Part shown: positions 1-8,262 of the stretch, in pieces
How the letters are laid out: each line of letters begins with the position of its first letter
Position numbering within the stretch: position 1 is the stretch's first letter
NCBI GenBank assembly: GCA_009778965.1
Contig: WRFE01000009.1
Coordinates: 1-36,133, forward strand
Origin: Candidatus Endomicrobium labiotermitis
GTDB lineage: Bacteria > Elusimicrobiota > Endomicrobiia > Endomicrobiales > Endomicrobiaceae
Length of the DNA: 36,133 nt
Reading direction: 5' to 3'
Notes under the pieces: model-generated
The model's database searches: none
What the model was told of the DNA's origin: nothing
Seen by the model: the letters and a program-made list of their open reading frames with translations, nothing else
Position numbers and translations under genes: made by a program

Positions 1-1
1 G

Positions 2-1324
2 CCTGTAAATATATCAACTCTTGCCGAACTCGGAAATTTTTTAATAGATTTTCACAATCAGGACGCAAAACATTCGCTTCTAGATGTAAATACCCAGCTA
101 AAAATATTAGATAACGAAACAGAAGACATTATTCCCCTGCTTGAAAAATCAAATATTTTATATGAAGAGTTAAAAGATATTAAATCCAAACTTGAAGACA
201 TAAATCTTTCAGACGCGGAAAGAGCAAGAAAGATAGACTTATATTCATTTCAGTTAAAGGAAATAGATGATGCGAATCTCCAGCCGCATGAAGAAGAAAA
301 ACTTGAAGACGAACTTCCGAAGCTAAAAAACGCCGAAAAAACAATTACTTTCGCTCAGGAAATTGTATCTTTACTTTATTCTGATGATAATGCCGCATTA
401 AACAGGATTTTAAGGGCTAAAAAGAATATAGAACAGATAAACTCTTATAATTCCGACGCTGCGGAAGCTTTGTCGCTTATTGAGCAGTCTTATTATCAGA
501 CAGAAGAAGCTTATAGAGAAATTGAGAATATTCTTTCAAAAACTGACTTAAATCCCGAAAAATTAAATGAACTTCTTGAAAGAGTAGAACTTATAAAAAA
601 ATTAAAGAAAAAATACGGGGCGAACATCGAAGAAATTTTAAATTATAAAAATAAAATAGAACAGGAATTAAAAATACTTAACGATTATCAGGACAATACC
701 GAAAAACTTGAACATGAACTTAAAGATAAAACAAAAAAACTAGATGAAGTCTGTGAAAAAATAAGCAAAAAGCGCAAAAAGGCGTCTCTTTCCTTTTCTG
801 AAAAAGTAAAAAACAATTTGACCGAACTTGATATTAAAAACGCTGTTTTTGAAGTTAACTTTGACAAAAAAGAAGCATCCGCAAACGGCTTTGACTCAAT
901 AGAATTTATGTTTTGCGCCAATAAAGGCGAAAAAATACTCCCGCTCAGAAACTCTGCTTCCGGCGGAGAATTATCAAGAGTTCTTTTAGCTATGGAATTA
1001 TCTTCAAAGCTTGAAACAGATCAGACGACTATATTTGATGAAATAGACACAGGTACGGGCGGCAAAACCGGCGAAAAAATAGGTTCAAAACTTGCGCAGC
1101 TGGCGGACAAAAAGCAGGTTTTTTCAATAACCCACCTTGCCCAAGTCAGCGCTTTTGCTAAAACACATGTAAAAATATACAAAGAAACAAAAAATTCCAG
1201 AACTTACACAAACGCAAAAATACTTTCAGAAAACGAACATATAGAAGAAATAGCAAGAATGATCTCCGGCGAAAATATTACCCCGCATGCGTTAAAACAC
1301 GCAAAAACTTTAATACACTCATAA
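2..1324 (+). CDS. recN: DNA repair protein RecN (5'-truncated by window edge)
   Basis: RecN is an SMC-like ATPase that acts at double-strand breaks during recombinational repair. The reading frame is open from base 2 and stops with TAA at 1322-1324, giving about 440 C-terminal residues; the Walker A end lies outside the window. Early residues DFHNQDAKHSLLD fit the GQH-like segment of RecN. A long charged coiled coil follows, then the ABC signature SGGELSRVLLAMEL, a Walker B TTIFDEIDTGTGG and the ITHLAQVSAFA switch region. The order signature, D-loop and His-switch is complete, so the catalytic C-terminal half looks intact. It is the only plus-strand gene in the window and converges on the prepilin gene, with a hairpin between them. 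Confidence is high for the family; only the N-terminus is unseen. Confidence 0.95.
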   Translation, partial: PVNISTLAELGNFLIDFHNQDAKHSLLDVNTQLKILDNETEDIIPLLEKSNILYEELKDIKSKLEDINLSDAERARKIDLYSFQLKEIDDANLQPHEEEKLEDELPKLKNAEKTITFAQEIVSLLYSDDNAALNRILRAKKNIEQINSYNSDAAEALSLIEQSYYQTEEAYREIENILSKTDLNPEKLNELLERVELIKKLKKKYGANIEEILNYKNKIEQELKILNDYQDNTEKLEHELKDKTKKLDEVCEKISKKRKKASLSFSEKVKNNLTELDIKNAVFEVNFDKKEASANGFDSIEFMFCANKGEKILPLRNSASGGELSRVLLAMELSSKLETDQTTIFDEIDTGTGGKTGEKIGSKLAQLADKKQVFSITHLAQVSAFAKTHVKIYKETKNSRTYTNAKILSENEHIEEIARMISGENITPHALKHAKTLIHS

Positions 1325-1366
1325 TAAAAAGCTGTTTGAGGCTTTAAGATTTTAGGCGAAACAAAG

Positions 1367-1420
1367 AAAAAGCAAGGCGCAGTGTGCGAAAGTGAAACGG
1401 CACATAAGCCTTGCTTTTTT
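1367..1420. terminator. Bidirectional hairpin terminator between recN and prepilin
   Basis: A perfect 12-bp inverted repeat (AAAAAGCAAGGC at 1367-1378, GCCTTGCTTTTT at 1408-1419) encloses a 29-nt loop. It lies between two convergent genes, and each strand ends in a run of T, as expected of a terminator used from both sides. The loop has a weaker inner pairing (GTGTGC/GGCACA). The layout resembles the larger palindromes at 4847-5012 and 26990-27100, so it may also belong to that dispersed family. Confidence 0.7.
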
Positions 1421-1467
1421 AAAGTTGCAGCCAAAATATTAAAAGCCGATATAAAAAAATATTCTGA

Positions 1468-1857
1468 TTAATAACCTGCCTCTTTTATCACCGGCTGTTC
1501 TGCAATATTACCTGTCAAAGAAAGCGATATCCTTGACGCCTTTCCCGTACCGGTTGTAGCGGCGGCAAATGATGTCGAATTTACCGTAACGCTAAAACTT
1601 GTAAAATATTTGTTTCCTCTCGCGTCAATATCAAGGTCGGTATTAACCGATGTTTCCGGAACAGCTAAAAAAGAACCGTGTTCCGCAAAATGAATTTTTT
1701 GCGCGGTATTAACTAAAGCCAGCAGCGCTTTTCCTTCAGTAGCCATTGCCCTTCTTGTGTTGCTTTTATACATAGGCACGGCAATAATTGTCAAAACACA
1801 TATAATAACGAGAACTATTATGAGTTCCACCAGCGTAAAACCTTTTGCTTTTTTCAT
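1468..1857 (-). CDS. Type IV prepilin (PilA/GspG-like, 129 aa)
   Basis: This is a pilin-like subunit of a type IV pilus or type II secretion pseudopilus, processed by prepilin peptidase and inserted in the inner membrane before assembly. The leader KKAKG is followed by FTLVELIIVLVIICVLTIIA, the standard class III signal with Gly(-1), Phe(+1), Glu(+5) and a hydrophobic helix. The 129-residue length suits a small pilin; the C-terminal half is Thr/Ser/Ala-rich and has no Cys pair. AGGGGAA sits 6-8 nt before the ATG, and the gene has its own promoter and a downstream hairpin, so it is probably monocistronic. No assembly genes are adjacent, as is common when pilins are scattered. Whether it is a major or minor pilin cannot be told. 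Confidence 0.9.
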   Translation of the reverse strand: MKKAKGFTLVELIIVLVIICVLTIIAVPMYKSNTRRAMATEGKALLALVNTAQKIHFAEHGSFLAVPETSVNTDLDIDARGNKYFTSFSVTVNSTSFAAATTGTGKASRISLSLTGNIAEQPVIKEAGY

Positions 1858-1897
1858 TTATTTCCCCTTTTAGAGTTTATTATTGAACTGTTACGGG

Positions 1898-1927
1898 ATT
1901 ATACCAAAATTCATCAGCACTCGTAAA
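1898..1927 (-). promoter_or_regulatory. Sigma70-type promoter of the prepilin gene
   Basis: On the minus strand a TATAAT -10 box (1898-1903) is preceded by TGG, an extended -10. TTTACG (1922-1927) lies 18 nt upstream as a -35 box. It falls just after the rfbA stop and about 40 nt before the prepilin ATG. Confidence 0.6.
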
Positions 1928-1930
1928 TTC

Positions 1931-2800
1931 CTAATTAGCGATTGTCTTTAAATATCCGGCATATTCTTCAGGCAAATCTTTAATAAGCTCAAGAAGTTCT
2001 TCTTTAGTTATATAACCGTTTTTATAAGCTATTTCTTCGGGACATGATATCATTATTCCCTGCCTTTCTTCTATTGTTTTGATAAACATGGAAGAATCAA
2101 GCAAAGATTCGTATGTTCCGGCGTCAAGCCAGCTGAATCCTCTGCCTAAAAGTTCAAGATTAAGCTTTCCCTGCTTAAGATAAACGTCATTAACTTCGGT
2201 TATTTCAAGTTCACCGCGTTTTGACGGTTTCACGTTTTTCGCTATTTCTATGACTCCATTATCATAAAAATAAAGTCCTGTAACAGCCCAATTCGATTTC
2301 GGATTTGAAGGCTTTTCTTCAATAGAAACGGGTTTTCCGTTTTTATCAACTTCAACTATCCCGTAACGTTGAGGATCTTTTACATAATAACCGAAAACAG
2401 TTGCCCCTTCTTCCCTTGAAACGGCGTTTTGAAGAAATTTAGACATCCCGTGACCATAAAAAATATTGTCGCCCAGTATCAAAGCGACATTATCATCGCC
2501 TATAAATTTCTCGCCGATTATAAAAGCTTCGGCAAGACCGTTCGGTTTTTCCTGCAACGCATATTCTATATTTAATCCGAGTTTTTTTCCATCGCCGAAT
2601 AGCTTTTTCAATGACGGCAAAGTATCGTCATTGGATATAAGAAGAATATCCTTTATGCCGGCAAGCATAAGAACCGAAAGCGGATAATAAATCATCGGTT
2701 TATTATAAACCGGCAGCAATTGCTTGCTGACCGCTTTAGTTACCGGATAAAGCCTTGTCGCTTTTCCCCCTGCCAAAATAATTCCTTTAGTTTTTTTCAT
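1931..2800 (-). CDS. rfbA: Glucose-1-phosphate thymidylyltransferase (RmlA)
   Basis: RmlA joins dTTP and glucose-1-phosphate to give dTDP-glucose, the first step of dTDP-L-rhamnose and related sugars for surface polysaccharide, in the cytoplasm. The 289 residues match the family length. The N-terminal nucleotidyltransferase loop reads [11 protein letters not shown], followed by [45 protein letters not shown] and [10 protein letters not shown], all family landmarks. The loop has K-A where most homologues have S-G, a small departure; the G, T, R and the catalytic-site Lys of EKP are kept. AGGAG lies 7 nt upstream of the ATG. It is the last gene of the run that begins with the secretin, starting 18 nt after the TadG-like gene. 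No rmlBCD is present here. Confidence 0.94.
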   Translation of the reverse strand: MKKTKGIILAGGKATRLYPVTKAVSKQLLPVYNKPMIYYPLSVLMLAGIKDILLISNDDTLPSLKKLFGDGKKLGLNIEYALQEKPNGLAEAFIIGEKFIGDDNVALILGDNIFYGHGMSKFLQNAVSREEGATVFGYYVKDPQRYGIVEVDKNGKPVSIEEKPSNPKSNWAVTGLYFYDNGVIEIAKNVKPSKRGELEITEVNDVYLKQGKLNLELLGRGFSWLDAGTYESLLDSSMFIKTIEERQGIMISCPEEIAYKNGYITKEELLELIKDLPEEYAGYLKTIAN

Positions 2801-2818
2801 TTTGCTCTCCTGTTAATT

Positions 2819-4018
2819 TCAGTTATTTTCATTTTGTTCATTTTCAGATGACTTGTAAGGCACCAAATGCGCCCCCCATCCGCCTTCCTTAGCATCATTA
2901 TACGCATTAATAGGATTATTTTTATTCTTAAAAGCCTTCAAATAACGGGCATACCTTTCTGCCGTTATTGCCGCTGCAACAACGCCTATTATTTTCGGCG
3001 GAACTTTCGCCTTGTGCAAACTTTTTATAAACTCTCCGGTTTTAGCTAAAAACAATACATTATAAGACATTCGAACCATACTGTCCGGAATCCCGGTATT
3101 AGTGTCCTCTTTATCAGGGAACATAGTTCCTTTGGTATTATATATCGCGGCGGCAGAATAAACGGTCATAGCCTGAGGATAAACAATCTTCAAAAGTCCG
3201 GAAAACAACGGTTTATCGGATTTATCTTCCTTATATTTCGTCATTGAAATCTTAATTTTTTGCTTATAAAAATTTTCTTCATCAACAACATACCACGAAT
3301 AAGGCTTTTCGTAATGTTTTTTCTTAGGCACATATTCATTATATAAATTACCAAGTTCCGATAAAACCTTTGCCGCGGGAAAAATATCTTTCAGAACATC
3401 CTGCAGAGCCGAGTCTGCAAACGCCGGATAAGGATTATAAACAATATGAATCTTGTTTATAGTTGTATTAACGGTTTTAAGATATTTTATTCCTTTCTTA
3501 TTTCTTTTAATCCCGAAATATTTCTCGGCGCTTTCAAGAGAAAAATCCGAGTAAGCTCCTGGCATTTTCAGAAAATATCCCTTAAAAAGATTTTCCGTGA
3601 AAATAGCCTTTCCGTATGCCAGATGTAATTCTAAGGCTTCCTCTTGAAGATCTTGTAATTTATCAACCCAGCCTTTAAGCCTTGCGACATCTTCATCTTT
3701 TTCTTTATGAAATCCGCTTGCCAAATCTCCGGTTATATAAGCGGCGATTATGTCTGTATTATAAGACGGCATCTGAACCAAAAACGGATCTGTTCCAAGA
3801 GAAAGAAGCGACCCGATTAAATAATTGACGTTTCCCACAAAATTCATTGTTCTGGCTTTATGAACAGCCAAAGAAAGAGCCGCATTATCAACAGCATTCT
3901 GCATTGCCATTCTGTCTCTTATAAGCTTGGCAATGTTTAGCATCATAGCCCAGCTTATTACGAGTATCAGCGTGAAAACAAGAAAATAATATAAAGTCTG
4001 CCCTCTGTTATTCATCAA
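2819..4018 (-). CDS. TadG-like pilus-assembly/secreted protein (399 aa)
   Basis: This appears to be a membrane-anchored protein of the Flp/Tad type. The start MMNNRGQTLYYF leads into one hydrophobic helix (about residues 10-30), and then DRMAMQNAVDNAALSLAV, the hallmark of the Tad N-terminal domain in TadG-like proteins. The remaining 350 residues are predicted extracytoplasmic and show no recognised domain; they are Lys/Tyr-rich with hydrophobic stretches. Unlike its two upstream neighbours it has Tyr rather than Glu at position +5 after the Gly, so it may not be cleaved by prepilin peptidase. Its start overlaps the end of the TadE-like gene by 11 nt, which suggests coupled translation. Its job in the pilus is unknown. 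Confidence 0.7.
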   Translation of the reverse strand: MMNNRGQTLYYFLVFTLILVISWAMMLNIAKLIRDRMAMQNAVDNAALSLAVHKARTMNFVGNVNYLIGSLLSLGTDPFLVQMPSYNTDIIAAYITGDLASGFHKEKDEDVARLKGWVDKLQDLQEEALELHLAYGKAIFTENLFKGYFLKMPGAYSDFSLESAEKYFGIKRNKKGIKYLKTVNTTINKIHIVYNPYPAFADSALQDVLKDIFPAAKVLSELGNLYNEYVPKKKHYEKPYSWYVVDEENFYKQKIKISMTKYKEDKSDKPLFSGLLKIVYPQAMTVYSAAAIYNTKGTMFPDKEDTNTGIPDSMVRMSYNVLFLAKTGEFIKSLHKAKVPPKIIGVVAAAITAERYARYLKAFKNKNNPINAYNDAKEGGWGAHLVPYKSSENEQNENN

Positions 4019-4658
4019 AATTCCTGGCTCCGGGATAGGCTTTATAATAATAATCTGAATCCGGCGAAGGTACCATTCTGCTTCTTGACGATAAATATCG
4101 CCTGTTTCCTCTTGATGTATCTTTTGCTACAAGAGAGCCGAACATTACTCTTGTATAATAATAAATTTTTGCCGTATGCGGACGAATTATATTTCCTGAA
4201 TAATCTTTATCCCAATCTATCTGTTCCGCAGCTTTTTTTGACCTTGTATACACTTTAAATGCTTCAGAAGCATTATTCTCTGACTCAATTTCCTCTTCTT
4301 CATCTGGCTCTTCATCGGCAGGATTGCCGTTTTTCCTATAAAACTCCCAAACCGTTTTTTTATCGGAATAACCAAAATTGCTTTTATCTAACAGTTTTTC
4401 AATATTTGAAAAAGGATTCAAAGAAGAATAGTACGGGCGCAAATAATTTTTCGCCCATTTTTCCGCTTCTTTAACTTTATCCTTACTGTCTCCTTTTGTA
4501 ACTGATACCGAACGCATTGCAACAAAAGCCGCTTCATTAAGCGTCATATCGTCAACAACCATTATGCAGATCTGCAAAAACGCAAACATAATAATTGTCG
4601 TAAAAACAACCACAAAAAGCGCTTCAATCAAAGATTGTCCGGAGGAATTCTTTATCAT
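4008..4658 (-). CDS. TadE-like prepilin/pseudopilin (216 aa)
   Basis: The N-terminus KNSSGQSLIEALFVVVFTT is a TadE-type class III signal: Gly(-1), Glu(+5), then one membrane helix to about residue 33. DDMTLNEAAFVAMRSVSV follows, which fits the TadE segment after the helix. The rest is hydrophilic, with an acidic stretch near residues 115-128 and many Ser/Tyr/Arg at the end. It overlaps the next gene by 11 nt and the previous one by 4 nt (ATGA), so the three genes are surely one transcript. A role as minor pseudopilin is inferred from family and context. Confidence 0.72.
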   Translation of the reverse strand: MIKNSSGQSLIEALFVVVFTTIIMFAFLQICIMVVDDMTLNEAAFVAMRSVSVTKGDSKDKVKEAEKWAKNYLRPYYSSLNPFSNIEKLLDKSNFGYSDKKTVWEFYRKNGNPADEEPDEEEEIESENNASEAFKVYTRSKKAAEQIDWDKDYSGNIIRPHTAKIYYYTRVMFGSLVAKDTSRGNRRYLSSRSRMVPSPDSDYYYKAYPGARNFDE

Positions 4659-4846
4659 TTGACGTAACCGTCGTTTTTAGATATTACACCTTGAACGCTT
4701 GAAGGCAAGCCTGCCGACTCTTTCGTACGGTCATATCTTGATTTCCATGCTTTTTTATACAATTGAAAAGCGCCTGCGGTTACGGCAAGCAAAACCAAAA
4801 AGACAAGCAAAAATTCAACTAAAGTCTGACCTTTAATTGATTTCAT
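4655..4846 (-). CDS. Small TadE/Flp-like prepilin (63 aa)
   Basis: This 63-residue protein has KSIKGQTLVEFLLVFLVLLA, with Gly(-1) and Glu(+5) before a single hydrophobic helix, then a short basic tail. It is the right size for a Flp-type pilin, but the sequence GQTLVEF is closer to TadE. It could be the main fibre subunit or a truncated TadE. It ends in a 4-nt overlap with the next gene. Its ribosome-binding site (AGGA) lies inside one arm of a 27-bp inverted repeat that starts at the base before the ATG, so translation may be controlled by RNA folding. Confidence 0.7.
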   Translation of the reverse strand: MKSIKGQTLVEFLLVFLVLLAVTAGAFQLYKKAWKSRYDRTKESAGLPSSVQGVISKNDGYVK

Positions 4847-5012
4847 ATGGACGTCCTGAAAAACCCTGATGTTTTAGATTTGCTGCGAATTTTACGACAA
4901 TGCGAGGCGTAAAAACGCAGGGCGTATCCGAAGATACGGACAAGTTTTTTAACGAAGCAGTGCCGCTAAAGGCGCCGTGAAGATGAACGTCAGGGTTTTT
5001 CAGAACGTCCAT
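4847..5012. repeat. 166-bp palindromic element with 27-bp arms
   Basis: The arms 4847-4873 and 4986-5012 are inverted copies that match at 25 of 27 positions. The centre carries GCGAGGCGT...ACGCAGGGCGTATCC and a small GTATCCGAAGATAC hairpin, so the RNA could fold into one long branched stem. It fills the whole gap between the secretin stop and the next ATG. A 60-codon open frame across it is made of repeat sequence and is not called as a gene. Confidence 0.8.
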
Positions 5013-5015
5013 CAT

Positions 5016-5726
5016 TTATTCCGCGATAACTTTTGTGGTTACAAAAATCAAAACGTTAGTTTTCGTTTCGTAAGTTTTATTTACGGAAAACAAAGCGCCT
5101 AAGACAGGAATATCGCAAAGGAATGGAATGCCTTCGACAGTTTTTCCTTTCGTAGTTTCGATAAGACCCGCCAAAACCATAGTTTCGCCGTCTTTAATGC
5201 GCAAATGCGACGAAGCTTCCCTTTTGGCAATGGAAGGATAACTTGAACCCGGAGCATTATGGTCAAGCCTTGAAAGTTCCGTTCTTATTTCTATATCTAT
5301 TTTGTTATCTTTTACAACAGTCGGAATAATTTCCATCATTATACCATACGGCTTCCATTGAATCTCATTAGTTCCGATTGCCGTAGTCGGACCGGGAAAC
5401 GGAAATTCACCCCCGACCATAAACTTTGCCTTTGTTCCGGACTTTGTAATAAGTTTCGGTTTTGAAAGAACTTTTGCCGCGCCGTTTGTCTCCAATGCTT
5501 TTATTGTAGCCGAAAACGCAGTCATCCTTTCCCAGGCGCCTGATTCTATTATAGACGGAATTGACGACTCAACAAGCCTGATTTCATCAGGCAGTTTAAT
5601 CCCGAGTTCTCTGGACTTATTTTCATTGATTTCAGTAATTTCAACGGAAATTTCAACCATTTGATCGCTGTATGATAAAGACGCAAAAAACAAACATACC
5701 ATAAAACATAAAATAATCTTTTTCAC
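5016..5726 (-). CDS. Minimal secretin-domain protein (CpaC/GspD-like, 236 aa)
   Basis: Secretins form the outer-membrane gate of type II, type III, type IV and Tad systems. This protein has a signal peptide (residues 1 to about 20, MKKIILCFMVCLFFASLSYS), then directly the secretin core: VEISVEITEINENKSRELGI, KVLSKPKLITKSGTKAKFMVG, the gate region GEFPFPGP, IKDGETMVLAGLIE, and the signature PFLCDIPVLGALF near the end. The usual N0/N1/N3 domains and the BON domain of CpaC are absent, so it is about half the family length. The start is GTG with AAAGGA 9 nt upstream. It leads the Tad-like gene run, and context supports a pilus-exit role. Whether such a short form can build a pore, or works with another secretin, is open. 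Confidence 0.85.
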   Translation of the reverse strand: MKKIILCFMVCLFFASLSYSDQMVEISVEITEINENKSRELGIKLPDEIRLVESSIPSIIESGAWERMTAFSATIKALETNGAAKVLSKPKLITKSGTKAKFMVGGEFPFPGPTTAIGTNEIQWKPYGIMMEIIPTVVKDNKIDIEIRTELSRLDHNAPGSSYPSIAKREASSHLRIKDGETMVLAGLIETTKGKTVEGIPFLCDIPVLGALFSVNKTYETKTNVLIFVTTKVIAE

Positions 5727-5764
5727 TTTTATCTATCCTTTAATGCTTTTCTGAACTCGCCGTT

Positions 5765-5802
5765 ACTCAACATCTCATCATCTCATTTGCCCATCTTCTG
5801 TC
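5765..5802. repeat. Pyrimidine-rich dispersed repeat at the gcvT 3' end
   Basis: The plus strand carries ACTCAACATCTCATCATCTC and then CCCATCTTCTGTC, matching the arms at 15671-15706 and 31748-31788. It covers the gcvT stop codon and its last few codons. Confidence 0.55.
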
Positions 5803-6856
5803 TTTTATATATCGGTTTTTCAACAATATTTATTTTTCTTTTATTTCCGTGAATTTCAACCTCTAAATCACCGTTAACCGCATCCGAATCAATCAATGCT
5901 AAACCAATTGCTTTTTTAAATATAGGCGAAAATGTACCGCTTGTTACAACACCGGCTTTTTTATCTCCCAAATAAACAGCATTACCGTTTCTGGCAATAC
6001 CCGCAAGGCATTCAAAAGCTATTGATTTTCTTAAAGGATTATCTTTGAAAGGAAGCAAAGCTTCTTTACCTATAAAATCATTATCCCAGTTTATAGTCTT
6101 TTGAAATCCGGCATCCAAAGGATTAATATTTTCATCAATCTCATGCCCGTGCAAAGGCATACAGGCTTCAAGCCTTAAAGTATCGCGGCAGCCAAGCCCG
6201 CACGGCTTTACCGATAAACTTATAAGCTTTTCCCAAAGAACTGCAGCGGATTCTTTGGATATAAAAATCTCAAAACCGTCCTCTCCCGTGTAACCCGTTC
6301 TTGCTATTTTCAGAAACGCCGCTGAAATATCTTTCAATTTCAAATCAGATACGCTGAAATATTTCATGTTTAAAATATCAGTTTCGCAAATACTCTGTAA
6401 AATTTCGGCAGTTTTTGGTCCCTGCACAGCCAAAAGACATATTGAGCTGCTTATATTCTTTATTTCTACATCATCCGGTTTATGACTGTTAAACCACTCA
6501 AAATCTTTTTCAAGATTTCCGGCGTTTACAACAACCATGTATCTGCCGTCAGTTTTATAAACTATTATATCGTCTTTTACTCCGCCGTTTTCGTTTAAAA
6601 TCATCGTATATCTGGCCCTGTTTTCGTTAAGCCCTGAAATATTACCGAGACTAACTTTATTTAAAAATCCTTCGGTATTATTGCCTGAAACTATAAAGGT
6701 TCCCATGTGCGAAGTATCAAACATCCCGGCAGCACTTCTTACTGAGTTGTGTTCGTCCATAATAGACGAATACTGAACAGGCATTTCCCAGCCGCTAAAC
6801 TCGGTAAATTTAGCGTTAAGCTTTTTATGTTCTTCGTATAGAGGAGTTTTTTTCAT
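5783..6856 (-). CDS. gcvT: Glycine cleavage system T protein (aminomethyltransferase)
   Basis: GcvT takes the aminomethyl group from the lipoyl-H protein and gives 5,10-methylene-THF and ammonia. The 357 residues fit the family. Landmarks are KTPLYEEHKKLNAKFTEFSG, WEMPVQYSS, GMFDTSHMG, ARYTMILNENGGVKDD, RTGYTGEDGFE, GLGCRDTLRLEACMPLHG and the C-terminal GVVTSGTFSP. The start has AAGGAAT 6-10 nt upstream, inside the end of lpdA, and the genes are 2 nt apart. GcvH and GcvP are not in the window. The last residues (KRQKMGK) are encoded by a copy of a dispersed pyrimidine-rich repeat, so the C-terminus may have been changed by repeat insertion. Confidence 0.96.
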   Translation of the reverse strand: MKKTPLYEEHKKLNAKFTEFSGWEMPVQYSSIMDEHNSVRSAAGMFDTSHMGTFIVSGNNTEGFLNKVSLGNISGLNENRARYTMILNENGGVKDDIIVYKTDGRYMVVVNAGNLEKDFEWFNSHKPDDVEIKNISSSICLLAVQGPKTAEILQSICETDILNMKYFSVSDLKLKDISAAFLKIARTGYTGEDGFEIFISKESAAVLWEKLISLSVKPCGLGCRDTLRLEACMPLHGHEIDENINPLDAGFQKTINWDNDFIGKEALLPFKDNPLRKSIAFECLAGIARNGNAVYLGDKKAGVVTSGTFSPIFKKAIGLALIDSDAVNGDLEVEIHGNKRKINIVEKPIYKRQKMGK

Positions 6857-6858
6857 TT

Positions 6859-8190
6859 TTAGATATTCCTTTTGTTAATTGCCGGTTTTTCCGTGCATTT
6901 TCCAAGCGCGTCTTCATAAGCGTTAAATAAACATTCGCTTAATGACGGATGAAAAAACATTTCCCTTGAAGGCGTTTCGCCTTTTTTCAGAATTTGTGCT
7001 GCAGTATTTATAAGTTCATCGGCATGAGCGCCTATAATCCAAAATGCCAGCGGTTTTTCCGTGTTTTTATCAACAGTGCATTTTATAAATCCGGAACGTT
7101 CATTTTCTATAAAAGCTCTTCCGCTTGCTGTAAACGGAAATTTCCCAAAGAGCGCATCTTTATAGTTTTCAAAATCATTAAGCTTAACCGAAGCTGCCGG
7201 AGGCATTGAGAAAACAACTTTAGGAACAATATAATTATCAGCCGCCAAATTACCGTTTTTAATTGCGTTTTCGGCTGCGACAGCACCCTCATTTTGCGCC
7301 GTATAAGCCAGCATATTTTTCCCTGTTATATCTCCTACGGCATAAATATTTTTAATATTTGTCTGGCAGACTTCATCTGTTATTATAAAACCTCTGTTAT
7401 CTGTCTTAATTCCCGCATTCTCAAGATTTAAGTCTTTATAAACTCTGCGGCCGGTAACTATCAAAACTTTTTCATAATTACCGATATTTTCAAGTGCATT
7501 AATGCATGAAGTTAATACTTCAACTCCCTGTCTTTGCAGATTTTTAGAAATTTCCGCTGATATTTCGGTATCTTCCGAAGGAAGTAAAAAGTCCGCGCAT
7601 TCGGCAAGCGTTACGCAGCTGCCAAAACCAGCTAAAATCGCAGCCATTTCAATGCCTATTGCCCCGCCGCCGATAATCAAAATGCTTTTAGGAATTTCTT
7701 TTAAATTTAAAACATCCGTGGAACTTATTATCTTTTCACCGTCAAAATCAAAACCTTTAATTGACGCCGGAATTGTCCCCGCGGAAATTATAATTTTATC
7801 CGCAAAAATTTCTTTATCGCTGACAGTTAAAACATTTGTATCTTTAAAAGAAGCGCTGCCTTTGATAACATCTATAGGATATGAAGACAAAATTAATTCC
7901 ATGCCTTTGCGTATATTGGCTATGGTTTTATCTTTTTTAGATATTATGTCTGCAAAAGAAAAAGGCTCTAAGTTAGCCTTAAAGCCGTATTCGTTAGATT
8001 TTTGTATTTTTTGTTTTGTTTTCAGCGCCTGCCATAAAAACTTCGTAGGCATACAGCCGCAGTTCAAACAGGTTCCGCCGATTTCGGATTTTTCTATCAA
8101 CACGGTTTTGGCGCCAAGCTGCGCGGCTCTCACCGCTGCGGTAAACCCTCCGGGACCGGAACCTATAACGGCAATATCGTATTTATTCAC
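6859..8190 (-). CDS. lpdA: Dihydrolipoyl dehydrogenase
   Basis: This FAD enzyme reoxidises dihydrolipoyl groups (E3/L protein) with NAD; beside gcvT it most likely serves glycine cleavage and perhaps 2-oxoacid dehydrogenases. FAD loop: IGSGPGGFTAAVRAAQLG (residues 9-26). Redox disulfide: GGTCLNCGCMPTK, with C41 and C46 as the canonical pair and an extra C44 between them. NAD loop: ILIIGGGAIGIEMAAILAGF. A second FAD segment is YAVGDITG, and the catalytic dyad is HPSLSE near the end. The length of 443 is slightly below the usual 460-470. The start is GTG (MNKYDIAVIG) with AAGG about 9 nt upstream. A mercuric reductase is less likely because its N-terminal and C-terminal Cys motifs are missing. 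Confidence 0.94.
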   Translation of the reverse strand: MNKYDIAVIGSGPGGFTAAVRAAQLGAKTVLIEKSEIGGTCLNCGCMPTKFLWQALKTKQKIQKSNEYGFKANLEPFSFADIISKKDKTIANIRKGMELILSSYPIDVIKGSASFKDTNVLTVSDKEIFADKIIISAGTIPASIKGFDFDGEKIISSTDVLNLKEIPKSILIIGGGAIGIEMAAILAGFGSCVTLAECADFLLPSEDTEISAEISKNLQRQGVEVLTSCINALENIGNYEKVLIVTGRRVYKDLNLENAGIKTDNRGFIITDEVCQTNIKNIYAVGDITGKNMLAYTAQNEGAVAAENAIKNGNLAADNYIVPKVVFSMPPAASVKLNDFENYKDALFGKFPFTASGRAFIENERSGFIKCTVDKNTEKPLAFWIIGAHADELINTAAQILKKGETPSREMFFHPSLSECLFNAYEDALGKCTEKPAINKRNI

Positions 8191-8216
8191 AATAGTTAAC
8201 CTTTTGTATATTATTC

Positions 8217-8258
8217 CCCTTTTGGAAAAAGGGTGGACGCAAAGCGGACGGAGTATTT
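8217..8258. repeat. Left inverted repeat flanking the DUF559 gene
   Basis: CCCCTTTTGG with AAAAAGGG forms a small hairpin, followed by GTGGACGCAAAGCGGACGGA and GTATTT. The stretch from AAAGGG to GTATTT aligns with the reverse complement of 8621-8655 with few differences. It lies 5 nt from the stop codon of the DUF559 gene. Confidence 0.7.
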
Positions 8259-8262
8259 GCCT

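Noticed and set aside
4833-5015. 60-codon minus-strand frame across the palindrome
   Set aside because: It consists of the inverted repeat, reads into the adjacent pilin gene in another frame, and shows no domain.
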